This document shows, piece after piece, positions 9,694 through 18,624 of a stretch of 50,610 nucleotides of DNA; positions within the stretch are counted from its first letter, which is position 1; each line of letters begins with the position of its first letter. Made by a program: the position numbers and the translations under genes. Under the pieces are notes generated by a model. It was not told the DNA's origin and searched no databases. It saw only the letters and a list, made by a program, of their open reading frames with translations. The DNA comes from Ferrovibrio sp. (lineage in GTDB: Bacteria > Pseudomonadota > Alphaproteobacteria > Ferrovibrionales > Ferrovibrionaceae): contig NZ_JANLJJ010000050.1 in the NCBI RefSeq assembly GCF_029255545.1, forward strand, positions 1-50,610. The letters are read 5' to 3'.

Positions 9694-11154
9694 TCAGCCG
9701 ATTCTGACGGTCGCCATCATGCCGGCGGCCTGATGCTCCAGGATATGGCAATGGAGCATCCAGTCGCCCGGATTGTCGGCCGTGAAGGCCAACGCGGTCC
9801 GGCCTCGCGGTTCCAGCAGCACCGTATCGCGCAGCGGCCGGCCCGGGGCATCCAGCACCCGGAAGGCATGGCCATGCAGATGCATCGGATGCGGCCAGGC
9901 GGTCTCGTTGAATACCTCTAAAATATAGCTTTTCCCGAGGCTTAGACTGAAAAGTGGTGCGCCATGCCCGGCATGACCCCCACCCGGGAAGGTGCCGGTA
10001 TGGGCCTGGCCGTTCAGCGCCCAGGCGACGCGGTGGCGCTGGAAGGCCTCACGCAGGCCAACCTCCCGGCCATCGACCTGCAGGGCGGTCAGGACACCCA
10101 TGGCGCCGCCTTCCAGCTTCAGGGCCAGACGTTCCGCCCGGGCCAGATCGGGTTCGGCCACCGGATTGGCCGGCAGGGCGGGCGGCGGATCGCCGCGCCA
10201 CCGGGCGGCGGGTCTGCTCTGAACCGGGCCGTCCTGATAAGCCAGATCGAACAGGCGATAGGCCTCGCCGCGCGGATTGGTATCCGTCACGGCATGGCGC
10301 TGCCCGGCTGCGGCCGCGGCATCGAGGATCAGGTCGGCGCGCATGCCGGGACCAAGCGATAGCGCTTCGCCAGTTTCCAGCCGGCGTGGCGCCACAGGAT
10401 GCCCATCAAGCGCCATCAGCCAGGGCACGTGACCGGCAAAACGCAGATTGAAAATGCGGGCATTGGCGGCATTCAGCAGCCGCAGGCGCAAACGTTCGCC
10501 CGGTGTGACGGCGAAGGCCTCGGCCAGCCGGCCATTGAGCAAGGCGGTGTTGCCGAGCCGGCCGGCATGGGAGAGATCCATCGGATGGCGAAAATCCCCG
10601 GTGACCTGCGCCTGGTTATCGAGCCGCAGGTCGCTCAGCACCCAGGCGACATCGCGGTCGACCGGCGGTGGCGATGCCTCATCGACGATCAACAGGCCAT
10701 AGAGGCCGCGCCCGATCTGCTCGGCGCTGGCCCAGTGCGGGTGATACCAGTAGGTGCCGGCATCGCGACAATCGAACTCGTAGACGAAACTTTCGCCGGG
10801 TCGCACCGGCGGCTGGGTCAGACCCGGCACGCCATCCATCGCGTTGGGCAGGCGGATGCCATGCCAGTGAAGGCTGCTGTCCTGCGGCAGATCATTGCGC
10901 AGCACGGCGCGCAGCCGTTCGCCCTGCTTCACCCGCAGCAGCGGACCGGGAAAACCGCCATTGTATCCCCATAACACGGTATCCGGCTGGCCCGGCACCA
11001 CCGGCAGGCTGACCGGCGCGGCAGTCAGACCATAAGCCGTCAGACCATAAGCCGTCAGGCCATGGGCCGCGGCCGTTGAACGGCGCGGCAGCAGGATGCT
11101 GCCGACCATGGCGGCGGCGGAAGCGGACAGGAAGGTCCGGCGCGTGACATCCAT
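9694..11154 (-). CDS. Multicopper oxidase, Tat-exported
   Basis: A 486-residue protein with a Tat signal (DVTRRTFLSASAAAMVGSILL), so it folds with copper before export to the periplasm. The copper ligands are complete: HWHG and HPHW in the N-terminal cupredoxin domain, HPMHLHGH (about 422-429) and HCHILEHQAAGM (about 468-479) in the last domain, the final Met being a type-1 axial ligand. A His/Gly segment (FPGGGHAGHGAP) could aid metal binding. The likely role is oxidation of metals or phenolics at the expense of oxygen. The start at 11154 gives the Tat motif; a longer frame adds only a non-family extension. After the signal peptide the sequence repeats YGLTA. Confidence 0.9.
   Translation of the reverse strand: MDVTRRTFLSASAAAMVGSILLPRRSTAAAHGLTAYGLTAYGLTAAPVSLPVVPGQPDTVLWGYNGGFPGPLLRVKQGERLRAVLRNDLPQDSSLHWHGIRLPNAMDGVPGLTQPPVRPGESFVYEFDCRDAGTYWYHPHWASAEQIGRGLYGLLIVDEASPPPVDRDVAWVLSDLRLDNQAQVTGDFRHPMDLSHAGRLGNTALLNGRLAEAFAVTPGERLRLRLLNAANARIFNLRFAGHVPWLMALDGHPVAPRRLETGEALSLGPGMRADLILDAAAAAGQRHAVTDTNPRGEAYRLFDLAYQDGPVQSRPAARWRGDPPPALPANPVAEPDLARAERLALKLEGGAMGVLTALQVDGREVGLREAFQRHRVAWALNGQAHTGTFPGGGHAGHGAPLFSLSLGKSYILEVFNETAWPHPMHLHGHAFRVLDAPGRPLRDTVLLEPRGRTALAFTADNPGDWMLHCHILEHQAAGMMATVRIG
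11024..11061. repeat. 15-bp in-frame tandem repeat in the multicopper oxidase gene
   Basis: The unit CAGACCATAAGCCGT occurs twice in tandem, with a third, diverged copy adjoining. It keeps the reading frame and encodes successive (H/Y)GLTA units just after the Tat signal. This looks like slipped-strand expansion in a linker. Confidence 0.7.
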
Positions 11155-11206
11155 AACATGCAATCTAGCATGGCGGCGGCGCTGGACGATGGCTGCGATG
11201 GACGAT

Positions 11207-11761
11207 TCAGGAGACGGCGGCCACCGCTTCCCGGCTGGCGGCAACCGCCGCCGCGAAGGCGACAAGGGCGGCGCGGATATCCGCTTCTGCGACGGGGCCG
11301 GCCAGAATGTCGTCCATCTCCGCCGGCGGCCGCCCCAGCAGCGGCACGGTTGCGGTTGCCTCTGGCACCAGACGCGCCGACATCGTCACCAGGATCTCGG
11401 CCAGCGCCCCGCGGCTGATCTCGCTGCGTGGCGAGGCATGCAGCAAGGCCGTCGGTTTGTCGACCAGCTCGCTGCTGCCCACCACCCAGTCCAGCGCATT
11501 CTTGATGCCGCCCGGCACGCCATGGGCATATTCCGGGCAGGCGATCAGCAGGCCGTCGCAATCCTGCAGCCGGCGGCGGAAATCCCGCACCAGGGCCGGC
11601 GCCGGTTCGCCATCGTCGTCGGGATTGAAGATCGGCAGATGGCCAAGCTTGTCATACAGCGTGATGGCCATGCCCGCCGGAGCAAGCCGCTGCGCCGCGC
11701 GCAGCAGGGCGGTGTTGGTGGAGGCGGCGCGCAGGCTGCCTGAAATCGCCAGTATCTTCAT
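11207..11761 (-). CDS. NADPH-dependent FMN reductase family protein
   Basis: A 184-residue flavodoxin-like reductase. FMN-binding motifs: ILAISGSLRAASTNTALLRAA at the N-terminus and ACPEYAHGVPGGIKNALDWV in the middle, both characteristic of the NADPH-dependent FMN reductase / azoreductase-like family. The start overlaps the stop of the upstream EamA transporter gene by 4 nt, so it is the last gene of a coupled three-gene operon. Substrate unclear (flavin, quinone, chromate or azo compounds are known for the family). Confidence 0.88.
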   Translation of the reverse strand: MKILAISGSLRAASTNTALLRAAQRLAPAGMAITLYDKLGHLPIFNPDDDGEPAPALVRDFRRRLQDCDGLLIACPEYAHGVPGGIKNALDWVVGSSELVDKPTALLHASPRSEISRGALAEILVTMSARLVPEATATVPLLGRPPAEMDDILAGPVAEADIRAALVAFAAAVAASREAVAAVS

Positions 11762-12657
11762 TGACCGACTTGTCGTCCTGCCGGGGCATCGGGCCGGGTG
11801 GCCAGCCAGAGACCTAGCAGCAACACGGCCAGGCCCGCCAGTAAAGGCAGCGTGAGCGGTTCGGCCAGGAACAGCGCGCCGAACAGGCCGGCTGCCACCG
11901 GGCTTAAGCCCAGGAAAATCGTCACCCGGGTGGGCGAGGCATGGCGCAGGGCCCAGAGCCAGACGGCGTAGAAAATGCCGCTGGACACGCCGATGAACAG
12001 CACGGCGACCCAGCCTTGCGCGCTGTAGCCGGCCCAGCCGGCGAACAGGCCCTCGGGGATGCTGAGCAGCAGCAGGAAAGCCACGCTGGCCAGCATGGCG
12101 AAGGCGCCAATGGGCAGGGTCGGATAGCGCTGCAGATAGGGCCGGTACAACACGGAGCAGATGGCGCCGCAGAGCGCGGCCAGCAGCACGGCGGCTTCGC
12201 CGAGGAACCCCGTTCCGCCGGCTGGATCAAGCAACCGCTCGCCCAGTGCCAGCGCCACGCCCAGGATGGTGAGCAGCACGCCGATGCTTTTGTTCAAGGT
12301 GAGTTTTTCGCGACCGAGCAGAGCGGCGACGATCATGGTGAGCAGCGGAAAGCTGGCGAACAGCAGGGCGGCGCGCGCGGCGGGAATCAGCGACAGGCCG
12401 AAATTCAGCAATGCAATGAGCAATCCGAATTGAATGATGCCCAGTCCGGCGATGGGCAGGATGTCACGCCGGGCGAAGCGTATCGGCTGCCTCTGCCACC
12501 ACAAGACCGGCAGCAGGCAGAGCGCGCCGATGGCATAGCGGAACATCGCCAGGGTGGCCGGGCCGCTTTCCGCCACCACGAAGCGCGTCGCCACCATGGC
12601 GGCGCCGACCTGGATGCCGACGCTGGCGGCCGCCAGGATAGGCCAATAAGGCTTCAC
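11758..12657 (-). CDS. EamA/DMT-family transporter
   Basis: A 299-residue inner-membrane protein with about ten hydrophobic segments arranged as two EamA halves, the second starting near residue 150 (GTGFLGEAAVLLAALCGAICSVLY). An Arg/Pro tail follows the last segment. The family exports metabolites or drugs; the substrate cannot be read from sequence. It overlaps its neighbours on both sides by 4 nt (ATGA), so it is co-translated with the MarR-GNAT fusion and the FMN reductase. Confidence 0.88.
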   Translation of the reverse strand: MKPYWPILAAASVGIQVGAAMVATRFVVAESGPATLAMFRYAIGALCLLPVLWWQRQPIRFARRDILPIAGLGIIQFGLLIALLNFGLSLIPAARAALLFASFPLLTMIVAALLGREKLTLNKSIGVLLTILGVALALGERLLDPAGGTGFLGEAAVLLAALCGAICSVLYRPYLQRYPTLPIGAFAMLASVAFLLLLSIPEGLFAGWAGYSAQGWVAVLFIGVSSGIFYAVWLWALRHASPTRVTIFLGLSPVAAGLFGALFLAEPLTLPLLAGLAVLLLGLWLATRPDAPAGRQVGQ

Positions 12658-13586
12658 AACTTGAGGTCCCAGGTCTCGCCGATCAGGTCCACGCCAAAGC
12701 TGCGATGCTTTTCGCTGGCCACCAGCTTGAAGCCGGCTTTTTCATAGATGCCGCGGGCGGCCGTCAGGATGCTGTTGGTCCACAGCGTGATCTTTTTATA
12801 GCCCGCCTTGCGGGCGAAGCCGATGCATTCCGCCACCAGCGCCTTGCCGACACCCAGGCCACGCGCCTTCGGATCGATGATCAGCAGCCGCAGCTTGGCG
12901 ACGGTTTTGTTTTTCTTCACCAGGAAGACCGAACCAACCGGTTCGCCATCCATCTCGGCGATCCAGACGCGTTCGCAGGCTGGGTCGAAATCCTTCATGA
13001 TCCCGGCCGCGATATCGGCCACCAGCACCTCGAAGCTGTTGTCCCAGCCATATTCCTGCGCATAGAGCCGGCCATGGGCCTGCACCACCCAGCCCAGATC
13101 GCCCGGCTGCAGATCACGCAGACGATAGGCGGCTTTCGCGGCCGGTCTGTCGCCCAGCAGGGTTTCGATCGTCGTCATGGCGCCGGTGAGGCGCGCGCGC
13201 TCGGCCGGCGACAGCCGCGCCAGCAATGGTTCCAGCACGCGATGGGAAGCGGCTTCCAGCGGCGCCATGGTCCGGCGGCCCTTGGCGGTGAGCTGCAGCA
13301 GGCTCTGCCGCGCGTCTTCCTTCGTCGGCTTGCGCGTCACCAGCCCCTGTTTGGCAAAGCGGGCGAGCAGGCGGCTGAGATAACCGGCATCGAGACTCAG
13401 GTCGCGCACCAGGTCGCTGGCGGTGACGCGGTCGCGATGGGCCAGTTCGTAGAGCACGCGGGTCTCGGCCAGCGAGAAGGGGGCATAGAGCTTGCCGTCT
13501 TCCAGAACGCCGATCTTGTGCGTGTAGAAGCGGTTGAACTGCCGCATGCGTTCGACCTGCGGCGCGAGAGCGTATTTTATGGCCAT
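12654..13586 (-). CDS. MarR-type HTH / GNAT acetyltransferase fusion
   Basis: A 310-residue two-domain protein. Residues about 1-150 form a MarR-type winged helix (FSLAETRVLYELAHRDRVTASDLVRDL, recognition region DAGYLSRLLARFAKQGLV, wing KEDARQSLLQLTAKG). Residues about 160-310 form a GNAT domain with the acetyl-CoA loop LIIDPKARGLGVGKALVAECIGFARKAGYKKITLWTN. Such MarR-GNAT fusions are a known family. It heads the operon with the EamA transporter and FMN reductase, suggesting a regulator or modifier for a detoxification unit. The ATG at 13586 is chosen over a longer frame to 13778 that enters the serine hydrolase gene. Confidence 0.88.
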   Translation of the reverse strand: MAIKYALAPQVERMRQFNRFYTHKIGVLEDGKLYAPFSLAETRVLYELAHRDRVTASDLVRDLSLDAGYLSRLLARFAKQGLVTRKPTKEDARQSLLQLTAKGRRTMAPLEAASHRVLEPLLARLSPAERARLTGAMTTIETLLGDRPAAKAAYRLRDLQPGDLGWVVQAHGRLYAQEYGWDNSFEVLVADIAAGIMKDFDPACERVWIAEMDGEPVGSVFLVKKNKTVAKLRLLIIDPKARGLGVGKALVAECIGFARKAGYKKITLWTNSILTAARGIYEKAGFKLVASEKHRSFGVDLIGETWDLKL

Positions 13587-13638
13587 GGCGCTTCCCCGGC
13601 GGATACCGGCGCCAGTGTCGGCAGAATGGTTGACTGAG

Positions 13639-14484
13639 TCAAGTATATCGGAAAACCGCCGCCTCCAGCGCGGCCATGTCGGCGCCGGCCAAAAACCCGG
13701 CCGCCGTGACGCCTTCGGCCGGACGGTGATAGACGGCGACCACGCTGCCTGGGCCGCCGCCGCTATGGCCCTCCACATGCAGGCCGGCTGCGGTTTCGCC
13801 GCACATCAGGCCCAGACCGTAGCCCGGCGCCAGCCAGGGCCGGTCGGTGACCGGGCCGCCCAGCCAATGCGGCTGTCGCATCGTCTGCAGCAGATCGGAT
13901 GGCAGCAGGTCGCCGGTCAGCAGGCCATGCAGCAACCGCACGGCAGCCTGCAGCGGCCCGATCAGCAGGCCGTGATAGACCCAGCCTGGATGATAACCCT
14001 CGACGCTGCCCGGCAGGCCGGCGAGATCGGCGCGGTCCTGCGCCAGCCGCACGCCATCGATGCCCAATGGCCTGAACGCCAGCCGATCCAGCGCCATGCC
14101 CAGCGGCTCGCCCGCGGCATGGGCGACGATCTGCGCCAGATGCCAGTAGCCGATATTGGAATAGGCCCAGCCTTCGCCCGGCGGATAACGCAGGCGCGCG
14201 GCCTCGCATCGCAGCAGCAGATCCGCGGCCGGCCATGGGTCGTCACCGCGCTCCACCGCCGCTTGATATTCGGCCAGGCCACCGTAATCGGGCAGGCCGG
14301 ACCGATGCTGCAACAGATGCCGCAAGGTATAGGGCGTATCGGGCTGGGCATCGTCGAGATGCAGCAGGCCATCGCGTACGAGCGCCAGCGCGGCAACGGC
14401 AATTGCGGTCTTGCTGAAACTCCACCACGGGACGACAGGTGATGCCGTCGGGGCGGAAGCGGTACTGACCAGAAGCATGTTCAT
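13639..14484 (-). CDS. Serine hydrolase of the beta-lactamase / class C family
   Basis: About 281 residues with penicillin-binding-fold motifs: SxxK in WWSFSKTAIAVAALALV, YxN in GWAYSNIGYWHLAQIV, and HSGGGPGS near residue 240 in place of KTG. TLRHLLQHRSGLPDY is typical of class C esterase/beta-lactamase-related proteins. No clear signal peptide is visible, so a cytoplasmic location or a mis-set start is possible; ATGs at 14484 and 14478 are the candidates. It is shorter than typical AmpC (about 380), so a peptidase or esterase role is more likely than antibiotic resistance. Confidence 0.78.
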   Translation of the reverse strand: MNMLLVSTASAPTASPVVPWWSFSKTAIAVAALALVRDGLLHLDDAQPDTPYTLRHLLQHRSGLPDYGGLAEYQAAVERGDDPWPAADLLLRCEAARLRYPPGEGWAYSNIGYWHLAQIVAHAAGEPLGMALDRLAFRPLGIDGVRLAQDRADLAGLPGSVEGYHPGWVYHGLLIGPLQAAVRLLHGLLTGDLLPSDLLQTMRQPHWLGGPVTDRPWLAPGYGLGLMCGETAAGLHVEGHSGGGPGSVVAVYHRPAEGVTAAGFLAGADMAALEAAVFRYT

Positions 14485-14515
14485 GCCGTCAGCATAACCG
14501 GCGCGACCGGCGCCG

Positions 14516-15910
14516 TCAGGCCCTGAGCTGGCTGAGGAAACGCTCACGCCAGTGGGTGATGGTGTTGGCGCGCAGCACCGCCATCATCGATTCCCAGCGC
14601 GAACGGCGTTCATCCCGCGGCATGGTCAGCGCCCGGTCGAGCGCCTCGGCCAGCGCCTCGCTGTCATAGGGATTGACGATCAGCGCGCCCTGCATCTCGC
14701 GCGCCGCGCCGGCAAAGCGCGACAGCACCAGCACGCCGGGATCGTCGGGATCCTGCGAGGCGACATATTCCTTGGCCACCAGGTTCATGCCGTCGCGCAG
14801 CGGCGTAACGAAACCGACCCTGGCATGGCGGTAGAATCCGGCCAGGGTTTCGCGCGAGAAGGCCTTGTTGAGATACCGCACCGGCACCCAGTCGAATTCG
14901 GCGAATTTGCCGTTGATGCGCCCGGTCAGGCCGTCGAGCTCGTTGCGCAGCTTGCGATATTGTGCCACCTCGCCGCGCGAGATCGGCGCGATCTGCATGA
15001 AGGTGACCTTGCCGCGATGCTCGGGCCTGGCGCCAAGCAGGTGGTGGAAAGCCTCGAAGCGCTGCGGGATGCCCTTGGAATAATCCAGCCGGTCGACGCC
15101 GATCACCAGGCTGCGCCCGACCAGGCTTTCGGTCAGCCGGCGGGTTTCGGCGCTGCCGGCGCCGGCAACCGCCATCCGGACGAATTCCTCGGTGTCGATG
15201 CCGATCGGGAAGGCGCCGATGCGCAGGGAACGGCCATAGGCGGTGATGTGGCCATCGGCGCCGTCCAAGTCGCCGCTCACCGTGCCGCCCGCCTCATGCA
15301 GGATGTATTCGCTCAGCGCCCGCACATCGCCGATGGTCTGGAAGCCGATCAGGTCATAGGCGCAGAGGTCGCGCACCAGCCGTTCATGGCCCGGCAGGGC
15401 GGCCAGCACTTCCGGCGCGGGGAAGGGGATATGCAGGAAAAAGCCGATGCGGTTCTGCACGCCACGCCGGCGCAACTCAGCCGCCAGCGGGATGAAGTGA
15501 TAATCGTGGATCCAGATCACGTCGTCGGGCCTGAGCAGCGGCACCAGCTGCTCGGCGAAACGGGCATTGACGGCGAGATAACCTTCCCAGCTGGCGCGGT
15601 TGAAATTGATCAGGCCAAGCCGGTAATGGCAAAGCGGCCACAGGGTGGCATTGGCGAATTCGAGATAGAACTGGCGATGCTCCTCGGGCGTCAGGTCCAG
15701 CACGGCATATTCAACGCGGCCCTGGCGGGCATGGCGCGGCGCCAGCCGATCGGGGGCCGTGGCCTGCTCGTTGACCTCACCACTCCAGCCGAACCACAGG
15801 CCGCCCTGGCTCTGCAGCGCCTCGCGCAGGGCCACGGCCAGGCCACCGGCCCGGCTCAGGCGTTCGCGCGGCATCGCCACGCGGTTGGAGACCACTACGA
15901 GCCGCGCCAA
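14516..15910 (-). CDS. otsA: Alpha,alpha-trehalose-phosphate synthase (GT20)
   Basis: A 464-residue glycosyltransferase that makes trehalose-6-phosphate from UDP-glucose and glucose-6-phosphate. Motifs: the N-terminal [54 protein letters not shown], and the nucleotide-sugar site [15 protein letters not shown]. The start is set at a TTG (15910) because GGAGGAGG lies 4 nt upstream and the resulting N-terminus matches the family; an ATG at 15925 lies before that ribosome site. It overlaps the end of the GH15 gene by 16 nt, in a coupled otsB-GH15-otsA operon. Confidence 0.93.
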   Translation of the reverse strand: MARLVVVSNRVAMPRERLSRAGGLAVALREALQSQGGLWFGWSGEVNEQATAPDRLAPRHARQGRVEYAVLDLTPEEHRQFYLEFANATLWPLCHYRLGLINFNRASWEGYLAVNARFAEQLVPLLRPDDVIWIHDYHFIPLAAELRRRGVQNRIGFFLHIPFPAPEVLAALPGHERLVRDLCAYDLIGFQTIGDVRALSEYILHEAGGTVSGDLDGADGHITAYGRSLRIGAFPIGIDTEEFVRMAVAGAGSAETRRLTESLVGRSLVIGVDRLDYSKGIPQRFEAFHHLLGARPEHRGKVTFMQIAPISRGEVAQYRKLRNELDGLTGRINGKFAEFDWVPVRYLNKAFSRETLAGFYRHARVGFVTPLRDGMNLVAKEYVASQDPDDPGVLVLSRFAGAAREMQGALIVNPYDSEALAEALDRALTMPRDERRSRWESMMAVLRANTITHWRERFLSQLRA

Positions 15911-17703
15911 AACGCCTCCTCCCATGTCTTTGACAACCGCATGGCGCAGACGATCAAGCCAACCATCGAATAGGTCTGCGGGAAATTTCCCCATAGCTCG
16001 CCCGTGGTCGTGTCGATGTCCTCTGACAGCAGGCCAAGATGGTTGCGGGCTGCCAGCAGGCCTTCGAAAATCTCCCGTGCCTCCTCGCGACGGCCCACCG
16101 CGGCCAGGGCATCGACATACCAGAAGGTACAGATCGAGAAGGCATTGTGCGGCGCCCCGAAATCGTCGGGCGCCACATAGCGCATCAGATGGTTGCCGCG
16201 CCTGAGCCCCCGGCCGATGGCGTCCAGCGTGCCGAGGAAACGCGGATCGTCGGCCGCGACGAAACCGATTTCCTGCAGCAGCAGCAGCGACGCATCGAGG
16301 TCGGTGCCATTGAAACTCTCGACGAAGCTGTTCAGTTCCGGATTCCAGGCATGCTCGAGAATGGCCTTGCGGATGGTTTCGGCATGGTCGCGCCAGTAGC
16401 CCGCCCGCTCGTCCAGCCCGAGCACGCCGGCGATCCTGGCCAGCCGGCGGCAGGCCGCCCAGCACATCGCCGCCGAATGGGTATGCACCCGGGCGCGGCC
16501 ACGGAATTCCCACAGCCCGGCATCGGGCGTGAGCGCCAGCGCCGCCGCCTTCTCGCCCAGGCGTTCAAGCTGTTCGAACAGCGCGACATCGCCGCGGCGC
16601 GGCAGGCGGCGATCGAAGAACATCTGCGCCACCGCCAGCACGATGGAGCCGTAGGTGTCATTCTGGCGCTGGGCGAAGGCGGCATTGCCGATCCGCACCG
16701 GCCCCATACCGCGATATCCCTGCAGGCCCGGTACGCTGCGTTCTTCCAGGCTGCCGGAGGGGTTCAGGCCATAGACCGGTTGCAGCTCGGCATCGGGATT
16801 GAGCGCCACCACGGTGGTGATGTAGCGGAGGAAATCCTCCATCGTTTTGGTCGCGCCCAGGCGGTTCAGCGCCTGCACGGTGAAATAGGCATCGCGCAGC
16901 CAGCAGAAGCGGTAATCCCAGTTGCGCGGCGTGTTGGCCGCCTCGGGGATCGAAGTGGTCAGCGCGGCGAGGATGCCGCCGGTTTCCTCGGCGGCGCATA
17001 ACTTGAGCGTGATGGCGGCACGGATCACCGCATCCTGCCATTCGAACGGCACGGAGAGATAACGCACCCATTCGACCCAGTATTCGATGGTGCGTTCCTG
17101 GAATTCACGCGCCATGTGGGTGATCGAGGCGGTGAAGCTTTCATCGGGCCCGAAGATCAGCGTGACCGGGCTGGTCAGCACGAACTCGCTTTCCGCGTCG
17201 ATGAAGGCGATCGGCGCATCGGTGGTGAGCCGCAATGCCGCGCCCGGCGCGGTGAAGCGGATATGGTTGCTGCCCAGGGTGCGGCTGGGCTGGGTGGCGG
17301 CATGATCGAATAACGGCCGCACCCGCAGGCGCACCACCGGCGTGCCGCTGATCGGCTCGATGCGGCGGATCAGCATGGCCGGACGGTAGACGCGGTCATG
17401 CTGCTTGAAGCGTGGACAGAAATCGGTGATGCGGATGCCGCCGCCATGTTCATCGGTCAGGCTTGTGACCAGCACCGCGGTGTTTTCGATGTAATGCTGC
17501 TCGCTCTGCTTCAGGCCGCGCAGCTCGACGGCCAGAACGCCCTCATTGGCGAATTTGGGCTGCAGCAGGTCGCAGAAGACCGGATCGCCATCCAGCCGCG
17601 GCGCGCAATGCCATACGATGCGGGCATCGCGGTCGATCAGGGCCGCCACCACGCAATTGCCAATCACGCCGAGATCGAGATTGCGGTTCTGCGTCCTGCT
17701 CAT
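15895..17703 (-). CDS. Glycoside hydrolase family 15 (glucoamylase/trehalase-like)
   Basis: A 602-residue cytoplasmic GH15 protein: an N-terminal beta-sandwich region (LDLGVIGNCVVAALIDRDARIVWHC), then the (alpha/alpha)6 barrel from about residue 230 (TSIPEAANTPRNWDYRFCWLRDAYF). The acid Glu is probably in LWEFRGRARVHTHSAAMCWAA and the base Glu in LLSEDIDTTTGELWGNFPQTYS. The length fits the GH15 proteins seen in proteobacterial and actinobacterial trehalose clusters; some relatives are trehalases. Its start overlaps the otsB stop by 4 nt and its end overlaps otsA, so it is made together with trehalose-synthesising enzymes and may hydrolyse trehalose or a related glucoside. Confidence 0.9.
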   Translation of the reverse strand: MSRTQNRNLDLGVIGNCVVAALIDRDARIVWHCAPRLDGDPVFCDLLQPKFANEGVLAVELRGLKQSEQHYIENTAVLVTSLTDEHGGGIRITDFCPRFKQHDRVYRPAMLIRRIEPISGTPVVRLRVRPLFDHAATQPSRTLGSNHIRFTAPGAALRLTTDAPIAFIDAESEFVLTSPVTLIFGPDESFTASITHMAREFQERTIEYWVEWVRYLSVPFEWQDAVIRAAITLKLCAAEETGGILAALTTSIPEAANTPRNWDYRFCWLRDAYFTVQALNRLGATKTMEDFLRYITTVVALNPDAELQPVYGLNPSGSLEERSVPGLQGYRGMGPVRIGNAAFAQRQNDTYGSIVLAVAQMFFDRRLPRRGDVALFEQLERLGEKAAALALTPDAGLWEFRGRARVHTHSAAMCWAACRRLARIAGVLGLDERAGYWRDHAETIRKAILEHAWNPELNSFVESFNGTDLDASLLLLQEIGFVAADDPRFLGTLDAIGRGLRRGNHLMRYVAPDDFGAPHNAFSICTFWYVDALAAVGRREEAREIFEGLLAARNHLGLLSEDIDTTTGELWGNFPQTYSMVGLIVCAMRLSKTWEEAFWRGS

Positions 17704-18476
17704 CGCGCGCGCTCCGCAAAGGCAGCCAGCCAGCCCCGCACGGCATGAGCATCGGCAAAGCCGTGGCGCGACGGCCAGCTGCGGCTGAGCGGCCCGACCG
17801 GCAGGGCAAAACCACCGGCCCGCTCCACGGCGCGGAACCCGTCCTCGTCGGTGCGGTCATCGCCGATGAAAACCGGGCGACGGCCGACGAAAGGCTGCTG
17901 CTGCAGGAACAGCTCCACCGCCGTGCCTTTCGACTGGCCGGCATCCTTGATTTCCCAGACCTGCCGGCCCGGCATCAGCATCAGGCCATCGCGGCCTTCC
18001 AGAGCAGCCGCCAGCCGCGCGCCCAGGTCAGGCCCCAGTTCCGGCGCATGGCGGTAATGCACCGCGAGGGCATGGCTCTTGCGTTCGACCAGGATACCCG
18101 GATGCAGGGCGGCGAGCTGCGCGGCAATGTCATGCAGATCATCGGGCAGCGGCCGGACAGCCACCGGGCGGATCATTGCCTGCGGCGTTGGCCGCCATTC
18201 GCTGCCATGCTGGCCCGCGGCCGGCAGCCGCAGCGGATCGAACAGGCGGTCGACGCTGTCCAGCGCACGGCCGGAAACCAGCGCCAGCGCGCCGTCGAGG
18301 GCGGCGGCGGCAAGGCGCAGGTGATCGCGCAAAGCGGCCGGCACCACGACAGCCTCGGGCGTTTCCGCGATATCGAGCAGCGTGCCGTCGATATCGAGAA
18401 ACAGCGCCCAGTCGGATTGCGGCAGCGGCGGCATGGCCGGCGCAGCCCTGCCGGTGGAAACAGGAGTGATCATCAA
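17700..18476 (-). CDS. otsB: Trehalose-6-phosphate phosphatase
   Basis: A 258-residue HAD-family phosphatase that releases trehalose from trehalose-6-phosphate. Catalytic motif I is FLDIDGTLLDIAETPE; motif II-like LVSGRALDSVDRLF; the conserved ERKSHALAVHYRHAP; motif IV GDDRTDEDGFRAV. It is the first gene of the otsB-GH15-otsA operon. The ATG at 18476 has no clear ribosome site; a start at 18434 would remove 14 non-conserved residues and cannot be excluded. Confidence 0.92.
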   Translation of the reverse strand: MMITPVSTGRAAPAMPPLPQSDWALFLDIDGTLLDIAETPEAVVVPAALRDHLRLAAAALDGALALVSGRALDSVDRLFDPLRLPAAGQHGSEWRPTPQAMIRPVAVRPLPDDLHDIAAQLAALHPGILVERKSHALAVHYRHAPELGPDLGARLAAALEGRDGLMLMPGRQVWEIKDAGQSKGTAVELFLQQQPFVGRRPVFIGDDRTDEDGFRAVERAGGFALPVGPLSRSWPSRHGFADAHAVRGWLAAFAERAR

Positions 18477-18514
18477 AACGGCTCGCCCCGCCGGAAAACC
18501 GGGTGATGGGAAAA

Positions 18515-18541
18515 AATATTTCTCGGATTACTGAGAATATT
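18515..18541. promoter_or_regulatory. Inverted repeat upstream of the trehalose operon
   Basis: AATATT-t-CTC (18515-18524) and GAG-AATATT (18533-18541) are complementary with a single unpaired T. The repeat lies 39-65 nt upstream of otsB in an AT-rich patch, so it may be an operator or part of the otsB promoter. No regulator gene adjoins it. Confidence 0.35.
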
Positions 18542-18624
18542 TAAGAGCCGAACGCCGGATTACAACCCCGGTTCCACGCTTTGGCACGCACGGGGCGGAT
18601 CATCAGGAGAACATCCGCGCATGA

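Noticed and set aside
12705-13637. 310-codon plus-strand frame opposite the MarR-GNAT gene
   Set aside because: Antisense shadow of a gene with two clear domains and ATGA coupling to its neighbour.
13639-14484. Antibiotic-resistance class C beta-lactamase
   Set aside because: SxxK and YxN are present, but the protein is about 100 residues short of AmpC, lacks a visible signal peptide and has HSGG instead of KTG.
15926-16513. Upstream extension of otsA
   Set aside because: This part overprints the GH15 gene in another frame and adds about 200 residues not found in trehalose-phosphate synthases.
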